A DNA stretch of 64,000 nucleotides from NCBI GenBank assembly GCA_035299505.1, contig DATGWL010000101.1, forward strand, positions 62,001 to 126,000. The letters run 5' to 3'. The notes under the pieces were generated by a model. It made no database searches. It saw nothing but the letters and a program-made list of their open reading frames with translations, and was not told where the DNA came from. The translations under genes and the position numbers were made by a program. Position 1 is the stretch's first letter, and every line of letters starts with the position of its first letter. This DNA comes from M3007 sp035299505. GTDB taxonomy: Bacteria; Bacteroidota; Bacteroidia; Chitinophagales; Saprospiraceae. This document shows, one piece after another, positions 8,013 to 16,289 of this stretch.

Positions 8013-8750
8013 ATGAAGCACGTTGCCCTCACCATTATAACAGGATTTATCTGGTTGTCTTGTCGCAACAAACCTGCCGCTGTGCCGGAAGATCCGTCTT
8101 TGTTTCGGGAGAAGCCGGCTCCGGCTACTACCGTTTCAGAGCCGCTGACGGTTCCAAATACGAGTGAAGGGAATTTTGAGAGTCTGGTAGCAGACTACGA
8201 ATCCAAGGACCGCGGGATCTGGCAAAAGCCTGAACTCGTGATTTCCTACCTTGGCGATCTAAAAGATAAAACGGTTGCCGACATAGGCGCCGGAACCGGA
8301 TATTTTACTTTCCGACTGGTGCCAAAAGCCAAAAAGGTAATTGGTATTGACATTGACTCCCGCTTTATCAATTTTCTGGACAGTGTCAGGGTTCGGCTTC
8401 CGGATGTTTATCAGAGTCGGTTTGAGAGCAGACTTGCCAAGATTGATGATCCGCTGCTGAAGCCCGGAGAGGCTGATAAAGTAGTGATTGTCAATACATA
8501 CGCTTACATTGACAACCGAACACAATACCTCAAAACCCTGCACAAAGGCATGGCTCCAGAAGGGCAGATTTTGATCATCGACTTCAAAAAGAACAACCTT
8601 CCTGTTGGGCCACCTGATGCATACAAAGTGGCATCCGCACAAGTTGAACGCGAATTAAAGGACGCCGGTTTTGTAGTACTCAAGGTGGATAAAGAAGTGC
8701 TAGATTACCAATACATTATTCTGGCACAAAAAAAAGAAGTAAAACAGTAG
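8013..8750 (+). CDS. Class I SAM-dependent methyltransferase with lipoprotein signal
   Basis: 245 residues. The first 17 residues form a hydrophobic signal ending in LSC, a plausible lipobox, followed by a Pro/Ala-rich linker to about residue 52. The methyltransferase domain begins near 70: VADIGAGTGYFTFRL is the SAM-binding motif I, followed by IGIDID and a motif with VVIVNTYAYI. It is closed by a standard YQYIILAQKK strand. Such enzymes normally need cytosolic SAM, so a lipid-anchored location would be odd; either the signal is not cleaved or the protein uses another ligand. Substrate unknown. It is followed after 34 nt by the site-2 protease gene. Confidence 0.8.
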   Translation: MKHVALTIITGFIWLSCRNKPAAVPEDPSLFREKPAPATTVSEPLTVPNTSEGNFESLVADYESKDRGIWQKPELVISYLGDLKDKTVADIGAGTGYFTFRLVPKAKKVIGIDIDSRFINFLDSVRVRLPDVYQSRFESRLAKIDDPLLKPGEADKVVIVNTYAYIDNRTQYLKTLHKGMAPEGQILIIDFKKNNLPVGPPDAYKVASAQVERELKDAGFVVLKVDKEVLDYQYIILAQKKEVKQ

Positions 8751-8784
8751 CCTTTTTCAGACCCCAATCAGCACACCATAAACT

Positions 8785-9918
8785 ATGCGCGGTTCTTTCA
8801 AATTATTTACCTGGCTGGGAATTCCGGTGTATTTACACTGGACTTTCGGCCTGATTTTCGTTTACATCCTCTGGCACGCGCAAAGCGAGGGTCTGGGAAC
8901 TCTGGAAACGGTTTGGCTAACAGGCTTATTTATGGCCTTGTTCCTGTGTGTGTTGCTTCATGAATACGGGCATGCCATAGCTGCCAGAAAATACGGGGTA
9001 AAAACCCGGGATATCGTACTTATGCCTATTGGTGGGGTGGCCAGGCTGGAAAAAATGCCTGAAAAACCTGTTCAGGAGTTCGTGGTTGCTATTGCCGGGC
9101 CTGCCGTCAATGTAATGATCGCCACTCTCTTGTTTCTGGGTATGAATTTTGGTGTGGAAGGCGATCTCTGGGAGTTGTTCAGCTATGCTATACGATCAGA
9201 TATCGGCTCGGAAATTGTTACAGAATCCGGCTATTTCCTGAGCCCTGAGCTTCATTTTATCATTAAACTGGCTTTCACTAATGTAGCTTTGGTCATTTTT
9301 AATATGATTCCTGCGTTCCCCATGGATGGCGGCCGGGTGTTCCGGGCCTTGTTGTCTATGTGGCTTGGTCGCCCGCGTGCTACCAATATTGCCGCCTGGG
9401 TTGGTCAGCTTATTGCGCTCTTGCTCGTAGGCGCCGGAATCTGGGGTAGCGATGTTATGCTGAGCGTCCTGGGTATTTTTGTGATTTATGCCGCAAGGGC
9501 GGAGAATAGCAATGTGCAAACGGAAGATTTGCTCTCCAAGTTTAAAGTTAAGGATGTGATCCGGCCACAATATACCAGAATGCGTTCAAACGACTGGATG
9601 TTGAGTGCTATTGAAACACTCAAGCATGGACTGGAGCGACATTTTTTGGTGTTTGATATGGCAGACAACCTGATAGGTATGCTGGAAGAAGAGGACATTC
9701 TGCGCGCTATGCGCAAGCCTGATGTAACAGCGGAAATCATGCAATATGCCCAGCGGGTGGAAATTGTTTCGCTGGAAGATTCTCTGCTGAAAATACACTA
9801 CCTGATCCGGCAACGGGGCTTTGGTATTTTAGGCGTAGCCGATGAAAGCGGGCAACTGATCGGAGTGGTAGATGAAGCCGGATTGGCTCATTTCATACGC
9901 CTGGAGGAAGGCAGGTAG
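8785..9918 (+). CDS. Site-2 protease (M50 family) with CBS domain pair
   Basis: 377 residues. An N-terminal membrane region carries the zinc motif HEYGH (about 54-58), and a later helix has PAFPMDGGRV, which supplies the third ligand Asp. These are the hallmarks of M50 intramembrane metalloproteases, SpoIVFB-like subgroup. Residues about 245-370 form tandem CBS domains (KVKDVIRP, then MLEEEDILRAM and GVVDEAGLAHFI), which usually bind adenine nucleotides and control the protease. It probably cleaves a membrane-bound regulator; the target is unknown. A repeat array starts right after its stop codon. Confidence 0.92.
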   Translation: MRGSFKLFTWLGIPVYLHWTFGLIFVYILWHAQSEGLGTLETVWLTGLFMALFLCVLLHEYGHAIAARKYGVKTRDIVLMPIGGVARLEKMPEKPVQEFVVAIAGPAVNVMIATLLFLGMNFGVEGDLWELFSYAIRSDIGSEIVTESGYFLSPELHFIIKLAFTNVALVIFNMIPAFPMDGGRVFRALLSMWLGRPRATNIAAWVGQLIALLLVGAGIWGSDVMLSVLGIFVIYAARAENSNVQTEDLLSKFKVKDVIRPQYTRMRSNDWMLSAIETLKHGLERHFLVFDMADNLIGMLEEEDILRAMRKPDVTAEIMQYAQRVEIVSLEDSLLKIHYLIRQRGFGILGVADESGQLIGVVDEAGLAHFIRLEEGR

Positions 9919-10140
9919 TTAAGGTCATTAAAGGTCATTTGAAGTCATTAATTGTCATTTAGTAGTCATTTAGTAGTCATTAAAGACCTCGCTTTTCAGT
10001 GTCTTACAAATTGTAATAAATGGCCTTAAATGACTACTAAATGACTACTAAATGACTTCAAATGACCTTAAGTGACTTCAAATGACTTCAAATGACCTTT
10101 AATGACTACTAAATGCCCTCAAAGGCCCTTTAGCCCAGAC
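9919..10140. repeat. Inverted pair of AATGACC arrays filling a convergent gap
   Basis: Left arm 9919-9985: six units of GTCATT, 10-11 bp apart. Right arm about 10015-10130: about eleven units of AATGAC with the same spacing. A 30-nt unique core lies between. Reading outward from the core, both arms begin with the same series of units (TTAAATGAC, TACTAAATGAC twice), so they are complementary over at least 35 nt and could form a very long hairpin. The left arm starts at the protease stop codon, and the right arm ends about 10 nt before the stop of the next gene. Confidence 0.9.
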
Positions 10141-10141
10141 G

Positions 10142-10807
10142 CTATTCGCCGCTATTGAACATCCAGTTCACCCCGAACTGGAAACCTGGCGTGTAATTGG
10201 GTGCATTGTTGGAATACAGCTGTAAAATTCCAGAAGTATTGTTGATGCCCAGTCCAAAATTAGTGACAGTTTCCTTGTTGTTGGAGTCGGCTTCACTGGT
10301 AGCCGTAATTTTGGAAAATCCAAAACTGCCAAATGAGGCTTCAAAGGTCAATTTTTTGCCGAAGTAGAAAATGATACCCGGACGCAGACCGAAGTTCAAT
10401 CCGAAATAATTGGTTTGAACCACATCGGCAACCTTGTCTTTGCCAAAGGTAGCGCCCGCCTGACCTTCAATCCAGATACCGAAGTTGTCGGTTGGCTTTT
10501 GAATATAGCGGTAAAAAGGATTGATGGTAGTCAGGTTAATGGTGGAACTGTAGTCCTCAAAACCTGTAGCCTCGATTTTAAGGGAAGTAATACCCGCGTC
10601 CAAACCTGCCCAGGAATTGCCGAAGGCATAACCTAATCTTGGGATAAGTGTAAATGAAGTGAAGGTGGTTTCGTCTTCATTTGTACCCTGATCATCATGA
10701 TCCTGGTACTTTGAAAATCCGAGATTACCGCCTACCAAAAATTGAGCGTTTGCCTGGAAAGACATGACCCCGAAAACGATCAGAAGAAATAGAATGAGCT
10801 TTTTCAT
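10142..10807 (-). CDS. Outer-membrane beta-barrel (porin-like) protein
   Basis: 221 residues. A signal peptide (about 1-21, ending ANA) is followed by alternating amphipathic strands rich in Gly, Tyr and Phe (VGGNLGFSKY, LIPRLGYAFG, FGLNFGLRPGIIFYFG). The last strand is FQFGVNWMF followed by NSGE. The pattern fits the OmpX/PorT-like eight-strand barrel families of Bacteroidota. No catalytic motif is visible and its role is unknown. It has its own promoter (10845-10873) and converges on the protease gene across the AATGACC array. Confidence 0.8.
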   Translation of the reverse strand: MKKLILFLLIVFGVMSFQANAQFLVGGNLGFSKYQDHDDQGTNEDETTFTSFTLIPRLGYAFGNSWAGLDAGITSLKIEATGFEDYSSTINLTTINPFYRYIQKPTDNFGIWIEGQAGATFGKDKVADVVQTNYFGLNFGLRPGIIFYFGKKLTFEASFGSFGFSKITATSEADSNNKETVTNFGLGINNTSGILQLYSNNAPNYTPGFQFGVNWMFNSGE

Positions 10808-10844
10808 AATACTTATTTTGGTTAGTGAATGTTGTTGAACACTG

Positions 10845-10873
10845 CAAACCTAAGTATATGAAATAATTAACAA
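10845..10873 (-). promoter_or_regulatory. Promoter of the outer-membrane barrel gene
   Basis: TAGGTTTG on the minus strand (10852-10845) with a TTG (10873-10871) at an 18-nt spacing; fits TTG-N18-20-TAnnTTTG. It lies about 38 nt before the ATG at 10807. Confidence 0.65.
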
Positions 10874-10926
10874 TATCACCTTCGGTCATTGCCTGTGGTG
10901 ATTATGGTCACCTTATCGGATTGTTT

Positions 10927-11712
10927 TTAAAACCACTTAAGCAACTTGCTCAGTAACAAGTCTGCCACCTCAATACAAATCAGGATGATTATGATCCACT
11001 CCAGTTTACTGCTCTCGCGGTGCAGGTAAAGTTCCCGGAATACTGATAAGTTGTCTTCAATTACCTTAAAAGTATATTCCACTTCTTTGAAGCGGCTTTG
11101 AATATCAAAAGTGCGCACCAACCCCTGGTGTATACGGTCCAGGTATTCATCGTCCCAGGTAAGTTCCGGGCTGTCAAAAATGAACAGGTTTTCGATGATC
11201 CGGTTCTTGCTGTTCAGCATTCTTCCAATGAACCTGATCATGTTAGACCGGCTGATATCAATAGCGCCCTCGTGCTCCATTTGGTTGGTAAACACATTGA
11301 TTTCAGCCAGCAACTCTTCTGCCCGGCGGGTGTAAAAGTCCATGGAAACAGAATGGGCCACCGTAAGCATTACAATTCGGGCTACATCCTCTGTCAACTT
11401 CGGACAGGTAAGCGTATTGAATCCAAAATGCAGGGGCGCCCCGGCATCTTCCCTTATATCAAAATTCTCCCGAAGCATTTCAGGCAGCGGCCTCAAAAGG
11501 AAAGGTTGCAAAAAAGCAATATTCTTGCTGGTATCGGTATCTTCCATATTGGCGAAAACCACCGCACCGTAGTCGAAAGCATAAAAATAACGGGTTTCGT
11601 CTACCCGATAAAACAGTTCTGAGGCGTTTCCGTGAATCAAATGACCAGTGTAGGCATTTTTTAATTCACGTAACGACAGTCCCTCCGCCAGGTAAAAAGC
11701 ACTTATTTTCAT
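10927..11712 (-). CDS. RMD1/RMND1 family (DUF155) membrane protein
   Basis: 261 residues. The N-terminal and central parts match the DUF155 pattern: YFYAFDYGAVVFANM, then LTVAHSVSMDFYTRRAEELL and the helical RSNMIRFIGRMLNSKNRI. A single C-terminal membrane helix follows (LEWIIIILICIEVADLLLSKLL). Eukaryotic relatives (RMD1, RMND1, Sif2) are organelle-linked, and RMND1 supports mitochondrial translation; the bacterial role is not known to me. Single gene, divergent from the BASS transporter. Confidence 0.85.
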   Translation of the reverse strand: MKISAFYLAEGLSLRELKNAYTGHLIHGNASELFYRVDETRYFYAFDYGAVVFANMEDTDTSKNIAFLQPFLLRPLPEMLRENFDIREDAGAPLHFGFNTLTCPKLTEDVARIVMLTVAHSVSMDFYTRRAEELLAEINVFTNQMEHEGAIDISRSNMIRFIGRMLNSKNRIIENLFIFDSPELTWDDEYLDRIHQGLVRTFDIQSRFKEVEYTFKVIEDNLSVFRELYLHRESSKLEWIIIILICIEVADLLLSKLLKWF

Positions 11713-11851
11713 ACTAATTTATTCCATTTATTGCCTTCAAAACGCAGCAAAGCACCGAATAGTTGCTTAAAAAAAGCTGCTTGGCCGCTCAAAGAAAGAG
11801 AAAAGCAATAACTATCCGGTTATAACCAACAAGGATCAAAGATCTGCGTTT

Positions 11852-11859
11852 TACATTTG
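11852..11859 (+). promoter_or_regulatory. -7 promoter element of the BASS transporter gene
   Basis: TACATTTG matches TAnnTTTG and ends 23 nt before the TTG start at 11883, giving a short leader. This supports the TTG rather than an internal ATG. No clear -33 TTG. Confidence 0.5.
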
Positions 11860-11882
11860 TCCGGAAAAAACGCTTTCTCCTT

Positions 11883-12779
11883 TTGAGTCCTGCATTCTTT
11901 GTTGATCTATCTGTTGGTTCCGTTTTGGCCCTTGTCATGTTTGGCGTTGGGCTTTCCCTGACGTTTTCCGATTTCATGCGGGTGATACGGCAGCCCCAGG
12001 CCTTCTTTACGGCCTTAGGCGTGCAAATGCTTGCACTGCCAACGATTGCTTTTATCATTGCTTTGATGCTGCCCATTGCTGCAGAACTCAAAGTTGGCTT
12101 CATCATACTGGCGGCCAGCCCGGGTGGCGCTACATCCGGTTTTCTCACTTATCTGTGGCGCGGCAATGTTGCCTTGTCACTTTCCTTAACTGCCGTTAAC
12201 AGCGCGCTTACGCTGTTCTCCATTCCCGTTGTAGTTAACCTGGGCTTGAGGGTCTTTCTGGACAAATCTTCAGATCTGCACCTGCCTTTTTGGGACACTG
12301 TGGGCCACATTTTCTTCATCACCATCATTCCGGCATTTCTGGGGGTTTGGTTGCGCAAAATGCGCCCGGTTTTGGCTGAACGAATCAGCAAGCCCGCCAA
12401 ATACATCATGCTGGGCCTCTTGGCCATCGTGTTTGCCGTCAAATTGTTTGGCAGCGAAAGTGTGGGTGGTACCGGCCTGACGGCAAAAGATATCAGCCTG
12501 CTCCTGCCGGTTGGTATGCTGCAAAATGCAGCATGCCTGTTTACCGGTTATTTTGCCCTGAAGTACATCAATGCCCCGCATGCATCCAGACTCACCGCAG
12601 CCATGGAGAGTGGCGTACAAAATACCACGCTGGCATTCCTGATTGCCGGTAATCTGCTTGGAAACCAGGTTATGGTTAAACCAGCTCTGATTTATTCCAT
12701 GTTTTCCTTCTGGACGGCCTGTTTGTTTGCCTATATGGCGAACAAATCTACCGGACAAAATATTTCACTCAGGCACTGA
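11883..12779 (+). CDS. Bile acid:sodium symporter (BASS) family transporter
   Basis: 298 residues from TTG 11883 (the next in-frame ATG, about 19 codons on, would cut the first helix). Nine to ten membrane segments. Family signatures include the Gly/Pro-rich AASPGGATSGFLTYL and, later, MESGVQNTTLAFLIAG, the crossover regions that bind sodium and substrate. Members import organic anions (bile acids, pyruvate, pantoate-like compounds) with sodium; the substrate here cannot be inferred. It is followed by an amidohydrolase-like gene 39 nt on. Confidence 0.88.
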   Translation: MSPAFFVDLSVGSVLALVMFGVGLSLTFSDFMRVIRQPQAFFTALGVQMLALPTIAFIIALMLPIAAELKVGFIILAASPGGATSGFLTYLWRGNVALSLSLTAVNSALTLFSIPVVVNLGLRVFLDKSSDLHLPFWDTVGHIFFITIIPAFLGVWLRKMRPVLAERISKPAKYIMLGLLAIVFAVKLFGSESVGGTGLTAKDISLLLPVGMLQNAACLFTGYFALKYINAPHASRLTAAMESGVQNTTLAFLIAGNLLGNQVMVKPALIYSMFSFWTACLFAYMANKSTGQNISLRH

Positions 12780-12818
12780 GATTTACTTAATATTGCTCGT
12801 TATTAAATCAACTGGCTC

Positions 12819-14114
12819 ATGCGTCAACCAATTCTGGCACTCGCCCTTGCAACCCTTCTTAGTGGCAGCCTAATGGCTCAAAACCCGACTCCGGCTCCTG
12901 CACAAACAGGCGCTGTGCTGATTATTGGCGCCACAGCGCACCTGGGCAACGGATCGGTCATACCAAACAGCGCCATCGGATTTGAAGCAGGGAAGCTAAC
13001 CCTGGTAGCCGATGCAACCACTATCCGGCTCGACAGGAGCAAATTTGCCACTGTTTACGACGCATCCGGGAAACACGTTTATCCGGGTTTCATTGCCACT
13101 GATACCTACCTGGGTTTGTCGGAAATTGAGGCTGCCAGGGCTACCAACGATTATGCAGATATTGGTCAATACAACCCCAATTTGCGCACCATCATTGCCT
13201 ACAATACCGATTCTGATGTAATTCCTACCGTGCGCTCCAATGGCGTTCTGCTGGCACAAATTACGCCTCAGGGGGGCTCTCTTTCCGGCACTTCTTCTGT
13301 TGTACAACTGGATGCCTGGAACTGGGAAGACGCCGCTTTTCGTACTGACGACGGGGTGCACCTGAACTGGCCCGAAATGCGCAGTTTTGGCGGTTTCGAC
13401 ACCGGAAATCCTGGCATGCGCAAAAATGAACAATACGAAAAGGATGTCCAGGCTATTCAACGTTTCTTTGAAGAAGCGCGCGCATACGCACAACTAGCCG
13501 CGGCTGAGGTTGAAAACCAGCGTTTTGAGGCCATGCGCGGCCTTTTTTCAGGGAAAAGCAACCTGTATATCCACACCAGTAATGCTAAAACCATGCAGGA
13601 AGCTGTGTTGTTCGCCGAGCGTTTTGGCTGCAAACCAGTACTGGTTGGCGCATCCGATGCCTGGATGATCCCAGATTTCCTGGCCCAGCACAAAGTGCCG
13701 GTCATCCTGGCCCGTACCCAACGACTCCCTTCCAGAGAGGATGAAGACGTAGATCAACCATTCAAAACAGCTACTGTTTTGCAGGAAAAAGGTGTGTTGT
13801 ACGCCCTTTCTATTGCAGGTTTCTGGCAACAGCGCAATTTGCCTTTCCAGGCCGGACAGGCTGCCGGATACGGGTTGAATAAAGAGGCTGCTTTGAGTGC
13901 TATCACCCTGAATACGGCTAAAATTTTGGGTATTGACCAGCAGTGCGGTTCATTGGAAACCGGTAAAGATGCCACCCTGTTTATTTCAGAAGGCGATGCC
14001 CTCGATATGCGTACCTGTCAGGTAACCGCTGCATTTATTCAGGGCCGGGCCATCAGTCTGGACAACAAGCACAAGCAGTTGTATCAGCGTTTTGACAAGA
14101 AATACCGCCAGTAA
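12819..14114 (+). CDS. Amidohydrolase-superfamily secreted protein, metal ligands lost
   Basis: 431 residues with a signal peptide (about 1-20, ending LMAQ). The fold follows imidazolonepropionase-like amidohydrolases: an N-terminal beta-sandwich (VLIIGATAHLGNGSVI), a barrel, and the closing LNTAKILGID plus GSLETGKDATLFI. The expected HxH after PGFID, which binds the catalytic metal, is replaced by TDT (YPGFIATDTYLGL), and the later catalytic Asp region is degenerate. It is probably non-hydrolytic, perhaps a ligand-binding or partner subunit. Its stop overlaps the start of the next gene (TAATG). Confidence 0.82.
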   Translation: MRQPILALALATLLSGSLMAQNPTPAPAQTGAVLIIGATAHLGNGSVIPNSAIGFEAGKLTLVADATTIRLDRSKFATVYDASGKHVYPGFIATDTYLGLSEIEAARATNDYADIGQYNPNLRTIIAYNTDSDVIPTVRSNGVLLAQITPQGGSLSGTSSVVQLDAWNWEDAAFRTDDGVHLNWPEMRSFGGFDTGNPGMRKNEQYEKDVQAIQRFFEEARAYAQLAAAEVENQRFEAMRGLFSGKSNLYIHTSNAKTMQEAVLFAERFGCKPVLVGASDAWMIPDFLAQHKVPVILARTQRLPSREDEDVDQPFKTATVLQEKGVLYALSIAGFWQQRNLPFQAGQAAGYGLNKEAALSAITLNTAKILGIDQQCGSLETGKDATLFISEGDALDMRTCQVTAAFIQGRAISLDNKHKQLYQRFDKKYRQ

Positions 14115-14467
14115 TGGATATAGAAACGTTTAGAGACTACTGTCTGGCTAAAAAAGCCACTTCAGAAGGATTCCCGTTTGGGCCGGATACCCTGGTGCTC
14201 AAAGTGGGCGGCAAAATGTTTGCCCTAACCGGACTGGACAGCGAAACATTTACCGTAAACCTGAAATGTGATCCGGATAGGGCCATTGAACTGCGCGAAC
14301 AATACCCGGAAGTTCAACCCGGTTACCATATGAACAAAGCTCACTGGAATACAGTAGATTTTGAAGGCGCGCTGGACTCCCGGCTACTTCGGGAGTTGAT
14401 AGATCACTCTTACGATCTTGTGGTAGCTTCCCTGAAAAAAGCAGATCGGGAGGCTTTGGGGTTATAG
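14114..14467 (+). CDS. MmcQ/YjbR family protein
   Basis: 117 residues, one CyaY-like-fold YjbR domain. Motifs: TSEGFPFGPDTLVLKVGGKMFAL near the N-terminus, then YHMNKAHWNTV and the C-terminal LRELIDHSYDLVVASL. Family members are described as DNA-binding, but a molecular role is not established. It overlaps the amidohydrolase stop by one base, so the two are translated from one message. Confidence 0.88.
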   Translation: MDIETFRDYCLAKKATSEGFPFGPDTLVLKVGGKMFALTGLDSETFTVNLKCDPDRAIELREQYPEVQPGYHMNKAHWNTVDFEGALDSRLLRELIDHSYDLVVASLKKADREALGL

Positions 14468-14470
14468 CGC

Positions 14471-14571
14471 CGCCCAGTCTTCGCACTCAATCACATCTCA
14501 CCATCCCAACGCCGCGCGTGGGTCTTCCCGACTTTATCGGGACAGGTCTTTTTGACCCAGCGCAACCTACG
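14471..14571 (+). repeat. Direct repeat, copy 1 (flank of AT-rich gene)
   Basis: Matches 15464-15532 over the segments CGCCC(A/G)GTCTTC, CACTCAA, ATCTCACC, CCGCGCGTGGGTCTT and TTTTTGACCC followed by GCGCAAC. Copy 1 carries an extra segment of about 20 nt containing the hairpin TCCCGACTTTATCGGGA (14526-14542). The pair brackets about 0.9 kb. Confidence 0.75.
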
Positions 14572-14842
14572 TGAGTGGCTGGGCTGATGTACGCATCCAT
14601 CTGGCCCAGGAAGCCTACAGACAAGCCGTTAATGTCGCGCGGGCATAAGCCTGGCCTAATGAAGTCGGGACGCCTTCTTTCCCGCTATCAAAATAAAGGA
14701 GGTCTTTTGGTAGAATGGGCATTGCGCTGTACTTTTCTGCTTGGTGAAAACACCTGGCAGGGCGCTTGGGCTTGGGATAAAGTTTTGGAAGGTGATTGGG
14801 ACACCAGGCGAGGTGGAAAAACAAATAAACGATTCAATCTAA
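14572..14842. other. Intergenic stretch without a supported gene
   Basis: Between repeat copy 1 and the AT-rich lipoprotein gene. A 100-codon open frame here has no signal, motif or plausible composition and runs into the next gene, so I do not call it. One frame from about 14569 reads WADVRIHLAQEAYRQA then a stop; it could be a remnant of a gene end, but this is weak. Confidence 0.4.
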
Positions 14843-14863
14843 ATGCAACCCCGAAACTTAATT

Positions 14864-15415
14864 ATGCCCCAAAATAGGCTGTTAATCACTGTCTTAATTT
14901 TGTATATTCAGTGTGGCTGCAACCTTCGTGTGCATGAAATTCCTGTGGAAACAACCAGGTATGTCTATGGAATTCATACAACCTCCTTGGATACTTTTGA
15001 TATATATGTGGATATTCCTGTTAGATTTAAGGAAGATTTGCATGCGATTCAGTGGGGATATATAAAAAATATTAAATATGTTGATTCCACTAACTGCGAA
15101 TTAACCCTTACGATACTTGATGCTGATCTTAAAAAAGATACAATATGGACTGGTAAATCACGTGAAATGTCATTAATGGGAACGTTAACGTATGGCTTAA
15201 GCCTGCCGTATTCAACAAAATCAAAACAAATAAAAAACCTGAATTGGGAAGGTGTATTTGTTTCTGTAAATGTTGAAAATAGCAGTGTTTCGTTGTTTGA
15301 AGGTTTCCACAAGCCAAGTAAAGTCCCTATTGCCATTAAGCTGGAATCCTGCCAATCATTTGCTGAAAAGGAAGCTTATGGAATACTGGAATCCATTGTA
15401 TTTGAACGAAGATAG
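14864..15415 (+). CDS. AT-rich putative lipoprotein, no known family
   Basis: 183 residues from ATG 14864; an earlier ATG at 14843 adds seven residues and weakens the signal. The N-terminus RLLITVLILYIQCGC is a hydrophobic signal with a candidate lipobox Cys. The remainder is beta-rich and charged, with no recognised motif. It is much richer in A and T than its neighbours and lies between two copies of a direct repeat, which suggests recent acquisition. Function unknown. Confidence 0.6.
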   Translation: MPQNRLLITVLILYIQCGCNLRVHEIPVETTRYVYGIHTTSLDTFDIYVDIPVRFKEDLHAIQWGYIKNIKYVDSTNCELTLTILDADLKKDTIWTGKSREMSLMGTLTYGLSLPYSTKSKQIKNLNWEGVFVSVNVENSSVSLFEGFHKPSKVPIAIKLESCQSFAEKEAYGILESIVFERR

Positions 15416-15463
15416 TTTTCCAGACTCTTATCCGCCATGTTCTGTTTGCCCAGCATTTCACCC

Positions 15464-15532
15464 CGCCCGGTCTTCCCACTCAACCACCATCTCACCGCCG
15501 CGCGTGGGTCTTTTTTTTGACCCGGCGCAACG
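15464..15532 (+). repeat. Direct repeat, copy 2 (flank of AT-rich gene)
   Basis: Second copy of the repeat at 14471-14571, without the hairpin insert; includes CCGCGCGTGGGTCTT, then a run of T and TTGACCCGGCGCAAC. It lies between the lipoprotein stop and the convergent MBL hydrolase gene. Confidence 0.75.
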
Positions 15533-15576
15533 TAAGTTTTGGATATTGGACATTAATCCCGCGACTCGCCGGAACC

Positions 15577-16266
15577 CTATCTCCACCCATCCAGCGTTTC
15601 CCCTATTTTGGGTAAAAACAGTTGTTTACCTTTGGCAGTAAAGGCACGGATACCTTCTTCGCGATTGACCACTACAAATCCGAAAGTATCAAAATGACAA
15701 CCGATAATCTGGTTGCATTGAATAAAATCTGATGCCAGTATAGCGTCCTGAAAATCCATGGTAAAATTGGAGCCCACCGGCAAAATCGCGACATCAAGTT
15801 TCGGACAGGTCATTGGGATCAATTGCATATCCATGGTTAGCGCAGTATCGCCGGCAAAGTACAGCACCCCATCCTGTGTGTCCAGTACAAAACCTGTCGG
15901 CGAGCCCGCATAAGAGCCATCCGGCCAGCTGCTGGAGTGCACGGCATTCACCATTTTAACCCGGCCAAAATCAAAGCTCCACCAGCCACCTATGTTCATC
16001 GGGTGAGTATTGAAGCCCATTTCGCTGTATTTGGCGTGGATTTCCCAGATTCCTACTATGGTAACCCCGGGATTATTCCGGGCAATTCGTTCCAGGTCGA
16101 TGCAGTGATCGCTGTGCCCATGAGAGAGCAAAATGTAATCACACTGAAGGGAATCCACCTTTACCTCGCCGGCCAGTGGATTGCCGGAAATAAAAGGATC
16201 GAAAAGAATGCGTTTGCCGGCTGCTTCCACCAGAAAACAGGAATGTCCGTAGTAGGTAATTTTCAT
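15577..16266 (-). CDS. Metal-dependent hydrolase, UPF0173 / MBL fold
   Basis: 229 residues, compact metallo-beta-lactamase fold. It begins ITYYGHSCFLVEAAGKRILFDPF, a UPF0173 signature. The metal motif is SHGHSDH (about 49-55), with further ligands in VNAVHSSS and FAGDTAL, and GCHFDTFG near the C-terminus. UPF0173 proteins are cytosolic; their substrates are unknown to me. It is preceded by a T9SS protein gene 23 nt upstream on the same strand, but no functional link is evident. Confidence 0.9.
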   Translation of the reverse strand: MKITYYGHSCFLVEAAGKRILFDPFISGNPLAGEVKVDSLQCDYILLSHGHSDHCIDLERIARNNPGVTIVGIWEIHAKYSEMGFNTHPMNIGGWWSFDFGRVKMVNAVHSSSWPDGSYAGSPTGFVLDTQDGVLYFAGDTALTMDMQLIPMTCPKLDVAILPVGSNFTMDFQDAILASDFIQCNQIIGCHFDTFGFVVVNREEGIRAFTAKGKQLFLPKIGETLDGWR

Positions 16267-16289
16267 ACTGCAAATAAAGCTGATTAAAG

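Noticed and set aside
10142..10807. Opposite-strand frame (73 codons) inside the barrel gene and many similar shadows across the window
   Set aside because: All lie fully inside well-supported genes and have no independent motifs.
14526..14542. TCCCGACTTTATCGGGA as a terminator
   Set aside because: There is no following T run on the plus strand within a few bases, and it sits in a repeat; better treated as a small inserted hairpin.
14575..14877. 100-codon plus-strand frame
   Set aside because: No signal, motif or family resemblance, starts in a repeat and runs into the next gene; likely chance.
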